NCBI GenBank assembly: GCA_020746995.1
Contig: JAGPXD010000001.1
Location: 4,402,001 to 4,466,000 of the forward strand
Source of the DNA: Plectosphaerella cucumerina
Taxonomy: Eukaryota > Ascomycota > Sordariomycetes > Glomerellales > Plectosphaerellaceae
Length of the DNA stretch: 64,000 nucleotides
Direction: 5' to 3'
The notes under the pieces were generated by a model. The model saw only the letters and a program-made list of their open reading frames with translations, searched no databases and was not told the origin of the DNA. Positions within the stretch are counted from its first letter, which is position 1. Every line of letters begins with the position of its first letter. Below are positions 12,264-21,273 of the stretch, in pieces. The position numbers were made by a program, and so were the translations under genes.

Positions 12264-13197
12264 CTTGAAGAGCAGCAGCATCATGGCAGGCACACGAGTA
12301 AGGCTCGACTGTGAAGAGATCAGCATACGGCAGGCATGGCAAGAAGTTACAACCACTCCGCACATCGAAAAAGGGGCGAGTCCCCATGTACAATACATAG
12401 ATGACATAATGACACCAAGCGGGTTTCGCCTCCGGATTGACCGGCCAGCAATTGGTAACGCATTGACACGCCGCGCCTGTGCCACTGACTGTCGCGCACA
12501 CACCCAACTTCTGGTGCAGCACTTAATATCAATCAAGGGCTTGGAGAATAGGGGGACGTTTTGTTGATCATGTTTGTTGATTTGGGTGATCGGAGAACCT
12601 CATTACAGACGCCAAATGACCGACCGATGCCGTCGAGTTCTCAAATGCAATTGGCAAACCAGCCCTGCCCTGAAAAGCCCTATGGTAGAGTTGTTCTTCG
12701 TTTCTGGTCTGCCCGACCATCGGATTGAACCCATCTCCGAGGTTGTCGTTTCCCTCCCTTGCTCCTTTCGTCCCCCGTCCTGTAAAAAAAACCGTCGACG
12801 TCTTTTGCCACCCCCTTTCTACACACGCCCATGAACGAAACCACCAGAGTCCGGGAAAGGTGCCGAGGGGCGAGAACAGGGGAGGGAGGTGCACGCGAGA
12901 AGCGGGAGGGCCGGAAAAAGGGGACGACGCCTCCAGGGTCACAAACGCACACCTCGTCCCGTCCCCCAGCACGGGTCCCGGCCGCTCACCCTGCCATCCC
13001 CTCCGCAGGCGTGAGCGCAAGACTGTAAACGCAAAAAGACGAAAACTCCCGCTTCTGGTTCGTTCTCATGCTTCCTCGCCTGCCGCCTTGTCTTGTGTTG
13101 TCGTTCCCGTTGATTTTTTCAGTGCATGATTTCTCTCCGCCCGGTCGTGATGCAAGTTTTTTCGCGAGGTACGCTTCGAAACAGGGTCGTTGGCGGT
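12264..13197. other. Intergenic region between convergent genes
   Basis: About 0.9 kb holding the 3' ends of DPP III (+) and ribosomal protein L6 (-). Nothing coding is recognised; the short ORFs overlap and lack motifs. Confidence 0.6.
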
Positions 13198-14181
13198 TTA
13201 CCACTTCATCTCGTGGGGCTTGTCGCCCTTGCGGAGGCTGAAGGAGGTCGACAGGTAGCTGGCGAGCAGGTCGACCTTCTTGATGTTGGCGATCAGGGCC
13301 TTGTCAATGGCCTTCTGGTCAGCGGCGCGGCTGCTGCTGAGCTCCTTCTTCTGTAAGGGTCTGTCAGTACTCGCCGTGCCTTGGGCTGCTGGTGGCCCCG
13401 AACTCTCGGGATCCCGCTGCTGTCACCACATACCTGGGGGGCCTCGCCCTGCTTGAAGAAAGCGTCCTCGCCAGCCTTCTGCTTGGACTTCTCGGCGGTG
13501 AAGTACTTGGGTGCGGAGACCTCCTCGATCTTCTTCTCGTCGATGCCGGTGACATCGACCTTCTGGGAGGTGGCGATGACGTAGCGGGAGTTGACACGGC
13601 GCAGGGGGACGCCGTTGATCTTGAAGGGACCGGTGACGAGGAGGACACCCTGGTCGAGGGTCTTCAGGAGAACGACGCGCTTGCCGCGGAAGCGACCGGC
13701 GAGAAGGATCAGGACGGTACCGGGCTGGAGGGACTGGCGGGGAGACCAGGCGCGGATGGCCTTGCGGACCTGTGGGACATGGCTGTCAGTAACAAGTCCC
13801 TGAACCGCCATGTGTGCGGGACCGGAGACGCCAATTTGTGCGCGTTGAAAGTCGCGTCACCGCAGCACCGCCTGAAGCCCAGAAACGCTGACGCCCGTAG
13901 AGAGAGTGTCCCGCTTGATTGCTTCGTCGAGTGGCCATACTGCATCCACCCGCGACTTTCACCGTAGTTGTCATCGCGATGCGATTCGGCACACAACTCG
14001 GTGTTTTCGGCGCCCATTGACATCTCCCGGTCCTGCCTGCCATCGTATCGCTGCCACTCACCTTCTTGGCCTGGGGCTCATCGTCGGCCGGGTACCACTT
14101 CTGCGCCTTCTGAGAAGCGGCAGGGACCTCCCGGGTGCCCGAGCCGAACTTCTTGGTCTGGGATTCCGCCTTTGCCGACAT
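13198..14181 (-). CDS. rpl6: 60S ribosomal protein L6 (eL6)
   Basis: Structural protein of the large cytosolic ribosomal subunit. Three minus-strand exons, 14181-14062, 13769-13434 and 13350-13198, all phase 0, give 202 aa. The eL6 core is clear: RQSLQPGTVLILLAGRFRGKRVV, then LLVTGPFKINGVPLRR, SRYVIATSQKVDV and a basic tail. The N-terminal exon (MSAKAESQTKKFG..) is lysine-rich, as in other fungal eL6. The first intron is 292 nt, several times longer than other introns here, which is common for ribosomal protein genes. I looked for snoRNA C/D boxes inside it and found no convincing pair. The gene is divergent from Hsp78, sharing about 560 bp of upstream DNA. Confidence 0.95.
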
Positions 14182-14739
14182 TGTTGGGATCGCGTCGTCC
14201 TTTCGTGTCGAGGATGTTGAAAGGAAAAGGGTGGAATGGGGGCGTGGGCAGTTGGCGACTTGTCGACAAGACACTTTTTGGGCGTGGATGCGGTCGGAAA
14301 CGAGTTTTCGAATTGATAGCGAGAAGTGTGTGCCGGGTGGAAAGGGCTGGGTTACGCTAGGCTCGTTGTGGGAAAGGCTACAAGGTGGGTTATGCATCAG
14401 CCACAGCTCACGGCCTGAAAATCTTTCCACCTCAGGAGACGGCTCAGCCACAGGTGGAATGACTAATCTCTGTGTCGGGGCCAAGATAAGATAAGAGACG
14501 CGGGAAGCTGAATCGTGGGGCCGTCGCGCAGTTTTAGTCCGGACCTCCCGCCGAAGCTGCGAGAAGATGCCTGCACATGCCTGCACGTCCCCGGAAGCTC
14601 CAGACGTGACATCACGAGATAGCGCGTCGAAGATATTAAAGACCGCCACTCGTCGAATCGCTCTCCGAAGACGGGACTTCGTTTTTTACTTGAGCTTGTT
14701 TCTCCTTAAACCTTATCGTGAAATCCACGAGCACTCAGT
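14182..14739. promoter_or_regulatory. Shared upstream region of rpl6 and hsp78
   Basis: 558 bp between divergent start codons. It should hold both promoters. I see scattered GAA and TTC pentamer halves (for example GAAGCTCC near 14594 and GAA..TTC near 14672-14685) but no clean array of three alternating heat-shock units, so a heat-shock element cannot be claimed from reading alone. Confidence 0.5.
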
Positions 14740-17142
14740 ATGCAGGCCAGAAGGCACCTCATCTCTTCGGCTCGGCGCCTCACTGGCGCATCCACGAGAC
14801 CAACATCACTCTCACTACGACCCCTAGTCAGCCGGTCGTCAGTCCTCACAGCACAGGCCCGAGTTCTCCCATCATTAGGCGTGAGGACGTATGCGCAAGG
14901 CCGAGGCCCTCACTCCCCAGGTGGTACACACCGTATGAACCTGGGCGGGGAGCCCGAAAAGCCGGCCCTGGAGCAATACGGCCTCGACTTGACCGCAAAA
15001 GCCAAGGAAGGAAAGCTCGATCCCGTCATTGGCAGAGATGCCGAGATTCAACGAACTATCCAGATCCTATCCCGACGTACAAAGAACAACCCTGTCCTTA
15101 TCGGCAATGCCGGTACAGGCAAAACCGCCATCCTCGAGGGACTGGCGCTCAGAATCGTCCGAGGCGATGTCCCTGAGAGTGTCAAGAACAAACGCGTCAT
15201 TTCCCTTGACCTCGGTTCCCTCATTGCAGGGGCAAAGTTCCGAGGTGACTTCGAAGAGCGTCTGAAAAAGGTGCTCGACGAGGTCCAAAAGGCAGAAGGC
15301 GAAGTCATTCTCTTCATTGATGAGCTACACACACTACTTGGCCTCGGAAAGGCCGAGGGCTCCATCGATGCATCCAACCTACTGAAACCAGCACTCGCCC
15401 GTGGTGAGCTACAGTGCTGCGGTGCCACTACGCTCGACGAATATCGACAGATCGAAAAGGACGTGGCTCTTGCCAGGCGGTTCCAGCCTATTCTGGTTAA
15501 CGAACCAAGCGTCCCGGACACGATCAGTATTCTTCGGGGCATCAAAGACAAGTACGAGGTGCACCACGGCGTACGAATCACCGACGGCGCCCTGGTGGCT
15601 GCCGCAACCTACTCCAACCGATACATCACGGACCGCTTCTTGCCAGACAAGGCCATTGACCTGATGGACGAGGCCGCGAGCCACCTCAAGCTTCAGCACG
15701 AGTCCAAGCCGGAAGATATCATGGCTTTGGACCAGAAGATCATGACGGTCCAGATTGAACTGGAGAGTCTCAGGAAAGAAAAGGACGTCGCGAGTCGAGA
15801 GAGGCGGGAAAAGCTCGAGGCCGACCTCAAGAAGCTGCAGGACGAGATCACCGGACTCACCACCCGCTGGGAGAAGGAGCGCTCCGAGATTGACGCCGTC
15901 AAGAAGACCCAGGAGGAACTCGACAAGGCCAGGGTCGAGCTCGACGTCGCCCAACGCGAGGGCAACTTTGGCCGGGCTGGTGAGCTCCGGTACAGCGTCA
16001 TCCCTCAGCTTGAGGAGAAGATCCCCAAGGACGGCGAGAAGCAGGAGGGAAGCCTCATCCACGACTCGGTCACGGCGGATGACATCGCCGCCGTCGTCTC
16101 CCGTGTTACAGGCATTCCCATCTCCAAACTCACTTCGGGCCATATCGAAAAGCTCGTTCACATGGAAGATTCACTTCGCCAGTCAGTACGCGGCCAGGAC
16201 GAGGCCATCAAGGCCGTTTCCAACGCCGTCCGCCTCCAGCGAGCCGGTCTTAGTGGAGACAACAGGCCCCTCGCCTCCTTCTTCTTCCTCGGCCCGACTG
16301 GTGTCGGCAAGACGGAGCTTTGCAAGAAACTCGCCGGCTTCCTCTTCTCCACCGAGTCGGCCGTGGTCCGCTTCGACATGTCCGAGTTCCAGGAGAAGCA
16401 CACAATCTCCCGCCTGATCGGCGCGCCCTCCGGATACGTAGGCTACGAAGACGCTGGACAGCTCACTGAGGCGGTCCGTCGCAAGCCATACGCGGTGCTG
16501 CTGTTTGACGAGTTTGAAAAGGCACACCGCGACATTTCCGCTCTGCTCCTTCAGGTCCTGGATGAGGGCTACCTGACAGATGCGCAGGGACACAAGGTCG
16601 ACTTCAGGAACACCATCATCGTCCTGACCTCGAACCTCGGCGCGGACATCCTCGTCGGTGCCAATCCAGACCACCCCTACTCCGAGACCGAGGACGGCAG
16701 CGTCAGCCCCGACGTCCGCAAGGCAGTCATGGACGTGGTGAGCCACGCCTACCCCCCTGAGTTCCTCAACCGCATCGACTCCTTCATCATCTTCAAGCGT
16801 CTCGCCCTCTCAGCCCTCCGCGACATCGTCGACATCCGCCTGCGCGAGCTCCAGGCCCGTCTCGACGACCGCCGCATCACGCTGAACGTGCCCGACGACG
16901 TGCGGGACTGGCTCGCGGAGAGGGGCTACGACCCGCGCTTCGGTGCCAGGCCGCTCAACAGGCTCATCACCAATGAGATCGGCAACGGCCTGGCTGACAG
17001 CATCATCCGCGGGAAGCTCAAGATGGGCGAGAGTGCAAGTGTGCGGATCAAGGACGACAAAGAGGGCCTGGAGGTGGTCACGGAGCCCACTCCGATTGCC
17101 TCGGCTGCGGAGATCAACGAGGCAACGGCAGGGTCTGCTTAG
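14740..17142 (+). CDS. hsp78: Mitochondrial ClpB-family disaggregase Hsp78
   Basis: AAA+ chaperone that extracts proteins from aggregates in the mitochondrial matrix with Hsp70. Single exon, 800 aa. An Arg/Ser-rich presequence (MQARRHLISSARRL..) precedes the first AAA domain directly; the bacterial ClpB N-domain is missing, as is typical of Hsp78. AAA-1 carries Walker A GNAGTGKTA (about 122-130) and Walker B VILFIDELH (about 189-197). The full coiled-coil M domain spans roughly residues 325-430. AAA-2 carries GPTGVGKTE (about 518-526), AVLLFDEFEKAH (about 586-597) and the sensor-2 region GYDPRFGARPLNRLI. The annotated ATG is the first in frame and gives the presequence. Neighbour rpl6 is divergent. 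Confidence 0.97.
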   Translation: MQARRHLISSARRLTGASTRPTSLSLRPLVSRSSVLTAQARVLPSLGVRTYAQGRGPHSPGGTHRMNLGGEPEKPALEQYGLDLTAKAKEGKLDPVIGRDAEIQRTIQILSRRTKNNPVLIGNAGTGKTAILEGLALRIVRGDVPESVKNKRVISLDLGSLIAGAKFRGDFEERLKKVLDEVQKAEGEVILFIDELHTLLGLGKAEGSIDASNLLKPALARGELQCCGATTLDEYRQIEKDVALARRFQPILVNEPSVPDTISILRGIKDKYEVHHGVRITDGALVAAATYSNRYITDRFLPDKAIDLMDEAASHLKLQHESKPEDIMALDQKIMTVQIELESLRKEKDVASRERREKLEADLKKLQDEITGLTTRWEKERSEIDAVKKTQEELDKARVELDVAQREGNFGRAGELRYSVIPQLEEKIPKDGEKQEGSLIHDSVTADDIAAVVSRVTGIPISKLTSGHIEKLVHMEDSLRQSVRGQDEAIKAVSNAVRLQRAGLSGDNRPLASFFFLGPTGVGKTELCKKLAGFLFSTESAVVRFDMSEFQEKHTISRLIGAPSGYVGYEDAGQLTEAVRRKPYAVLLFDEFEKAHRDISALLLQVLDEGYLTDAQGHKVDFRNTIIVLTSNLGADILVGANPDHPYSETEDGSVSPDVRKAVMDVVSHAYPPEFLNRIDSFIIFKRLALSALRDIVDIRLRELQARLDDRRITLNVPDDVRDWLAERGYDPRFGARPLNRLITNEIGNGLADSIIRGKLKMGESASVRIKDDKEGLEVVTEPTPIASAAEINEATAGSA

Positions 17143-17989
17143 GCCGGGCGCTCGTCAGAATGTTTGTCTCGAGATGCAACGTTTCAAACGGCGTTTGTTC
17201 ATGTTGCGAAAAATTGTAAACCACCCTGTACTTGTATGTAACGATTATTTAATGAAGATACCACTCTTGTTTCTTTGAATTTCACCCTGATCCGGGTCAT
17301 TGAGTGTCACATGTGTTCTCACGAGGGAGCAGCCTATCTCGAGGCTTTCTAGAATCCGCCGGGGACAGATTGCACCACCTCTGATTCACCAAACTTCACT
17401 CCCCTCACATCAGATCACAGCATGCAAGTCACTCTGCACAAAACACAATTCTGTAAGACTGGCTGAGGGGGCTAGACATGTACAGAAGATGAATCCCGAA
17501 CCGAATCCACAAAACATGACGCCCGCCTTGTTCCCCCTTTCTTCCAAATACACGAGACCGTGAATCATGAACCGTTGCCAATGATGGGGAGTTTTACGCT
17601 AGTCTGCTGTCGTTGCTTCTGCTGCTGCCGCCAAGGAATTCATTCACCGGTGAAGAAACCAGCAGGGTCCTTGGCCGATGCAGCTCGCGGGGATGTCCCG
17701 ACGTCATGCATGCTGGCCCGCGCGGAGACATGGCGGGGAGGGAGAGACGAGGCATGGATAGCGGGAGGGATGGAGCGAATGAGAGGGAGAGAGGAAGAGA
17801 GAGGTGGGGAGAAAAATGCGATCGATGGTTTATGGGACTACTCGATTGTTTCGTGAAAACCGATAACTTGCAATTACAACCGAGCCCATTGAACGGAGTG
17901 CGAGGAGTGCCGCCGCCGCCTGGGAGAGGCCGCGAGACCTCTTTCGCGGCGTCTTTTCAATCTGCTTGCCTGCTGGGGGAGTGGTGTGT
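17143..17989. other. Intergenic region between convergent genes
   Basis: About 850 bp holding the 3' ends of hsp78 (+) and arf1 (-). A purine-rich stretch (GGGAGAGA-type, about 17740-17815) stands out. No gene is recognised. Confidence 0.6.
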
Positions 17990-18819
17990 CTACTGGTGGC
18001 CAGCCTTGCGCAGAGTGGTGGCGAGCCACTCGAGGCCCTCGTACAGGCCGTCGCCGGAAGTGGCGCAGGTGGACTGGATGTACTGTGGTGGGGAGACGGG
18101 TCAGAGACTTTGGACCTAGAAAGGAGTGCGGGATCGGAGCTTACCCAGGCGCGTTGCCGCAGGCTGTGGAGGCCAAGCTTGTCTGTGATCTCGGCGGCGT
18201 TCATGGCGTTCTGGATGCGCAGGGTGGTTAGCGGCGATTCTTGGACGAGATCGATGAGGGGATTCAACGCACGGGAAGATCCTGCTTGTTGGCGAAGACG
18301 AGGAGGATGGCGTCTCGCAGCTCATCCTCGTTCAGCATGCGCTGGAGCTCCTCGCGGGCCTCGACGATACGGTCGCGATCGTTGCTGTCAACGACGAAGA
18401 TGATGCCCTGGGTGTTCTGGAAGTAGTGCCTCCAGAGAGGACGGATCTTGTCCTGACCACCGACATCCCACACGGTGAACTGAATGTTCTTGTACTCGAC
18501 GGTCTCGACGTTGAAGCCTGGAAAGCGGGGTATTAGCACGTGGTGGTCAGGAGAGGCATCCCTTGGGCGCGCAACTTCGGACTGCCGCGACGGGCAGCCA
18601 TGGTAACGAAGCGCACGGGAGCGAGGAGTATTGACGAGGACTGGACCAGCAGCCGGGAGGAGGGGCCATACCAATGGTGGGGATGGTGGTGACGATCTCA
18701 CCAAGCTTGAGCTTGTAGAGAATGGTAGTCTTTCCGGCAGCGTCAAGACCGACCATCAGAATACGCATCTCCTTCTTTCCCCATAGCTTATCGAAGATCT
18801 TCGAGAAGGCGAGACCCAT
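17990..18819 (-). CDS. arf1: ADP-ribosylation factor 1 (Arf1 small GTPase)
   Basis: GTPase that recruits COPI coats and adaptors to Golgi membranes. Four minus-strand exons, 18819-18672, 18517-18273, 18210-18145 and 18082-17990, give 183 aa, the family length. Gly2 for myristoylation follows the start Met. The P-loop GLDAAGKT is at residues 24-31, the switch region IPTIGFNVETV follows, then WDVGGQDK, and the guanine motif NKQD. Helix KLGLHSLRQRAW and the C-terminal SGDGLYEGLEWL are standard Arf1. Introns are 57-154 nt; one donor is GTGCGT. A 5' UTR intron is likely (separate entry). It is divergent from emp24, a partner in the same pathway. Confidence 0.97.
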
Positions 18820-20079
18820 CTTGGCGGTTGAATCGGGTTGATGAGGGGATAGTCGACGATAGGAGGCGAGGTAGAAATCTGCGAGGCGGGTCAATGTAAG
18901 CAAGATGCCGAAGATGCGATGAATGATTGCAGCCCGATGGATGTCGACGCGATATCGTGGTATGAGGAGGGGCGACGGTGATGTATAGACTGATGACGCC
19001 TTGGAAAGGAAAAGGACAGATTGGATGTCAGGAACAAGGTTCGGCTGACGCCTCCAAACCAGGCAGCGAGATCAAAGAGAAGGGTCAAGGGGGGGCAGGC
19101 AGAGAGCTGTCCTGAACGCCAGTCCGATCAAGGTTGAAGCAATAATGGAAGGGCAAGGGTAGCGGGTGGCTGGCAGGCGACGCGACACGGAGGAGGGATT
19201 ATGGGTGATGAATCGGAGGGGGGGTGGACAGGTGCCAGGAAGAGCCTCCTTGGGATCGGGCACGCGCCAGAAATGCTCGGGGTGCAGAACGAGGGAGGCC
19301 AGGCTGGCGGATCGGGTCGACGCTAAGGAAAATGACGAGAAGGGCACGCGGCGACTTACGCTTCGCAATGTGTCCCCGGCGGCAGAGATGGGCGTGTGGT
19401 GATGCTCGTGGAGCTTATCGTGGGAAAGTCGACGTTGTCGGTGTAGAAGGGACGGGGAAAGACGACTGAGGGAGGCGGCGGGATGGGCACCTTACGTTGG
19501 GGTGCACCGAGGGTGGTCCAGGCGCAAGCGCGGGCAGCGACCGCTCAGGCCAATCCAATGGAGGGCCCAGGGGGGGCAAAGTCGCCGCTGTAAGGGAACG
19601 AGTCCCCGCCGTGTGGACGAATTTCGGGGGTGCTGCGCGTGGGCGGCCACCTTTTTTTCGCACCTTGTGGTCCCACCTTTCAAAGCAGGTACTTCTGATC
19701 TCCTAGTGCCGACTTGGAGATACGCCCGTTGCACCTGCCTTTCAGCCCATAGATAAGTATCCTTCACGTGTCGGCAAGGCCCCTCTTGTACCCCTATTCA
19801 CGGCAGCGGACACCAGCCTCGACACAAGCACGCTAGTCTGTTCCGGGCCCAGCCTCGTTGCAAAGTGTCCAGACAGGGGTACGTACCTGGCCAGACACCT
19901 ATTCACGACTACCGTAGCCTCTCCGAGATTCCAGTCCCAAGCTCTGGCCTGGCGAAAGCTACGTATCCGCCAATCCTTCTCGACAACGTCGCCGCCGCCT
20001 CCAATTGACCCCCCGGATCCTTCACCAGGCACCCGCCGCCGCAACACGCTCCTTGGTCCTTCGCATCGCCTTGCCCGAC
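18820..20079. promoter_or_regulatory. Shared upstream region of arf1 and emp24
   Basis: About 1.26 kb between divergent start codons. It contains the inferred 5' leader and leader intron of arf1 and must hold both promoters. No other gene is visible. Confidence 0.6.
18879..19359 (-). other. Probable 5' UTR intron of arf1
   Basis: On the minus strand a strong donor GTAAGT begins at 19359, and a pyrimidine-rich acceptor (CCCGCCTCGCAG) ends at 18879, 60 nt before the arf1 ATG, with TTGAC upstream as a possible branch site. The 481-nt length is long for this genome but plausible for a leader intron. It is inferred from splice sites only; alternative donors exist (for example near 19495). Confidence 0.4.
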
Positions 20080-20836
20080 ATGTTCTTCGCCTCGGCCGCC
20101 AAGCTGCTCGTGGCAGCTGGCCTCTTCCACTCGGCGCTCGCCCACAACATCAACCTCCCCGCCCACGGCCGCGAGTGCTTTCACGAGACCCTCAAGAAGG
20201 ATGACCGCATGACCGTCACTTTCCAGGTCGGCGACAGGGAGTTCGGCAGCTCCGGCAATCTCGAGATCGACTTTTGGGTTCGTCAACAATCCCCGTCCCG
20301 TCCACCACGGCGCAAGTCGCATGACTGACCGAGTCTCTCCCCCCGTAACAGGTCCAGAGCCCCCGCGGCACCTACGAGATCAACGACAAGAGCATCAGCA
20401 ACGGCGACTACTCCTTCACCGCCGCCCACGACGGCAAGTACATCTACTGCTTCGGCAACGAGCACTGGGGCGCCCACACGAAGGAGGTCTCTTTCAACGT
20501 CCACGGTATCGTCTACGTCAGCGAGGCTGATGTGCCCGGCGACCCGCTGGAGAAGGAGGGTAAGTGGAAGCTTGTCTACTCGGGAAGACGCTGCTTCCCC
20601 GGCGAGGAATCATCTACTAACGCCCTCCAGTGCGCAAGATGTCCGAGCTGCTGGCCCAGGTCAAGGACGAGCAGTCATACATCGTCATCCGCGAACGCAC
20701 CCACCGCAACACTGCCGAAAGCACAAACTCGCGCGTCAAGTGGTGGAACGTCTTCGTCATTGCCCTGGTTGTCGGCGAGGCTCTCTTCCAGGTCTGGTGG
20801 CTGCGCAGGTTCTTCGAGGTCAAGAGGGTGGTGTAA
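20080..20836 (+). CDS. emp24: p24-beta cargo receptor Emp24 (TMED2 orthologue)
   Basis: Cargo receptor of COPI/COPII vesicles cycling between ER and Golgi. Three exons, 20080-20277, 20352-20559 and 20631-20836, give 203 aa. There is a signal peptide (MFFASAAKLLVAAGLFHSALA), then a GOLD domain with the paired cysteines of the family (GRECFHE and YIYCFGNE), a short coiled coil (VRKMSELLAQVKDEQSYIVI), one transmembrane helix near the C-terminus, and the cytosolic tail RRFFEVKRVV. The di-Phe and terminal di-Val tail matches the Emp24/TMED2 (p24-beta) class rather than Erv25 (p24-delta). The first donor is the weaker GTTCGT, but the frame and GOLD domain fit across it. Head-to-head with arf1. Confidence 0.95.
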
Positions 20837-21273
20837 GCGACTGCAGCAAAAGCAAAGGGCGGATGGCCCATTCGGAGGATTTGCCTCTGAGCAGAATATC
20901 CAGGGGACGAGACGCGTAACGATGCTACACTTTTCTTGCGTCGAGAATCAGGGTGTGGAATATGGAACACTACGAGGCGTAGAGGCTGGGCATTGCAGGG
21001 TGCAATCATCGGTGGATTTCCGCCTGCGTGAGCCACGGGATGGCATCGTTTATACGTGCACCGAAATCCTGCGGGAGCGCACAGGATGTGAACGAAGTAT
21101 CATATGGAAGCATTTTCTCGAAATTAGAGATGACCCAACGCCGGTTCATCCATCTATCCCTTGTGCCAACATGTATCAAGCTTCATGGCCTCCGGGCCTA
21201 TGTCAAACCATATCAACTCCAATGCGCCTTCCAAGTCAAGCAAGAACGTCAAGCGTTATACATGGACTCCGTC
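20837..21273. other. Intergenic region between convergent genes
   Basis: 437 bp between the stop codons of emp24 (+) and the DUF3405 gene (-). Nothing is recognised beyond 3' flanking sequence. Confidence 0.7.

Noticed and set aside
14182..14739. Heat-shock element upstream of hsp78
   Set aside because: Only scattered GAA/TTC pentamer halves; no three correctly spaced alternating units.
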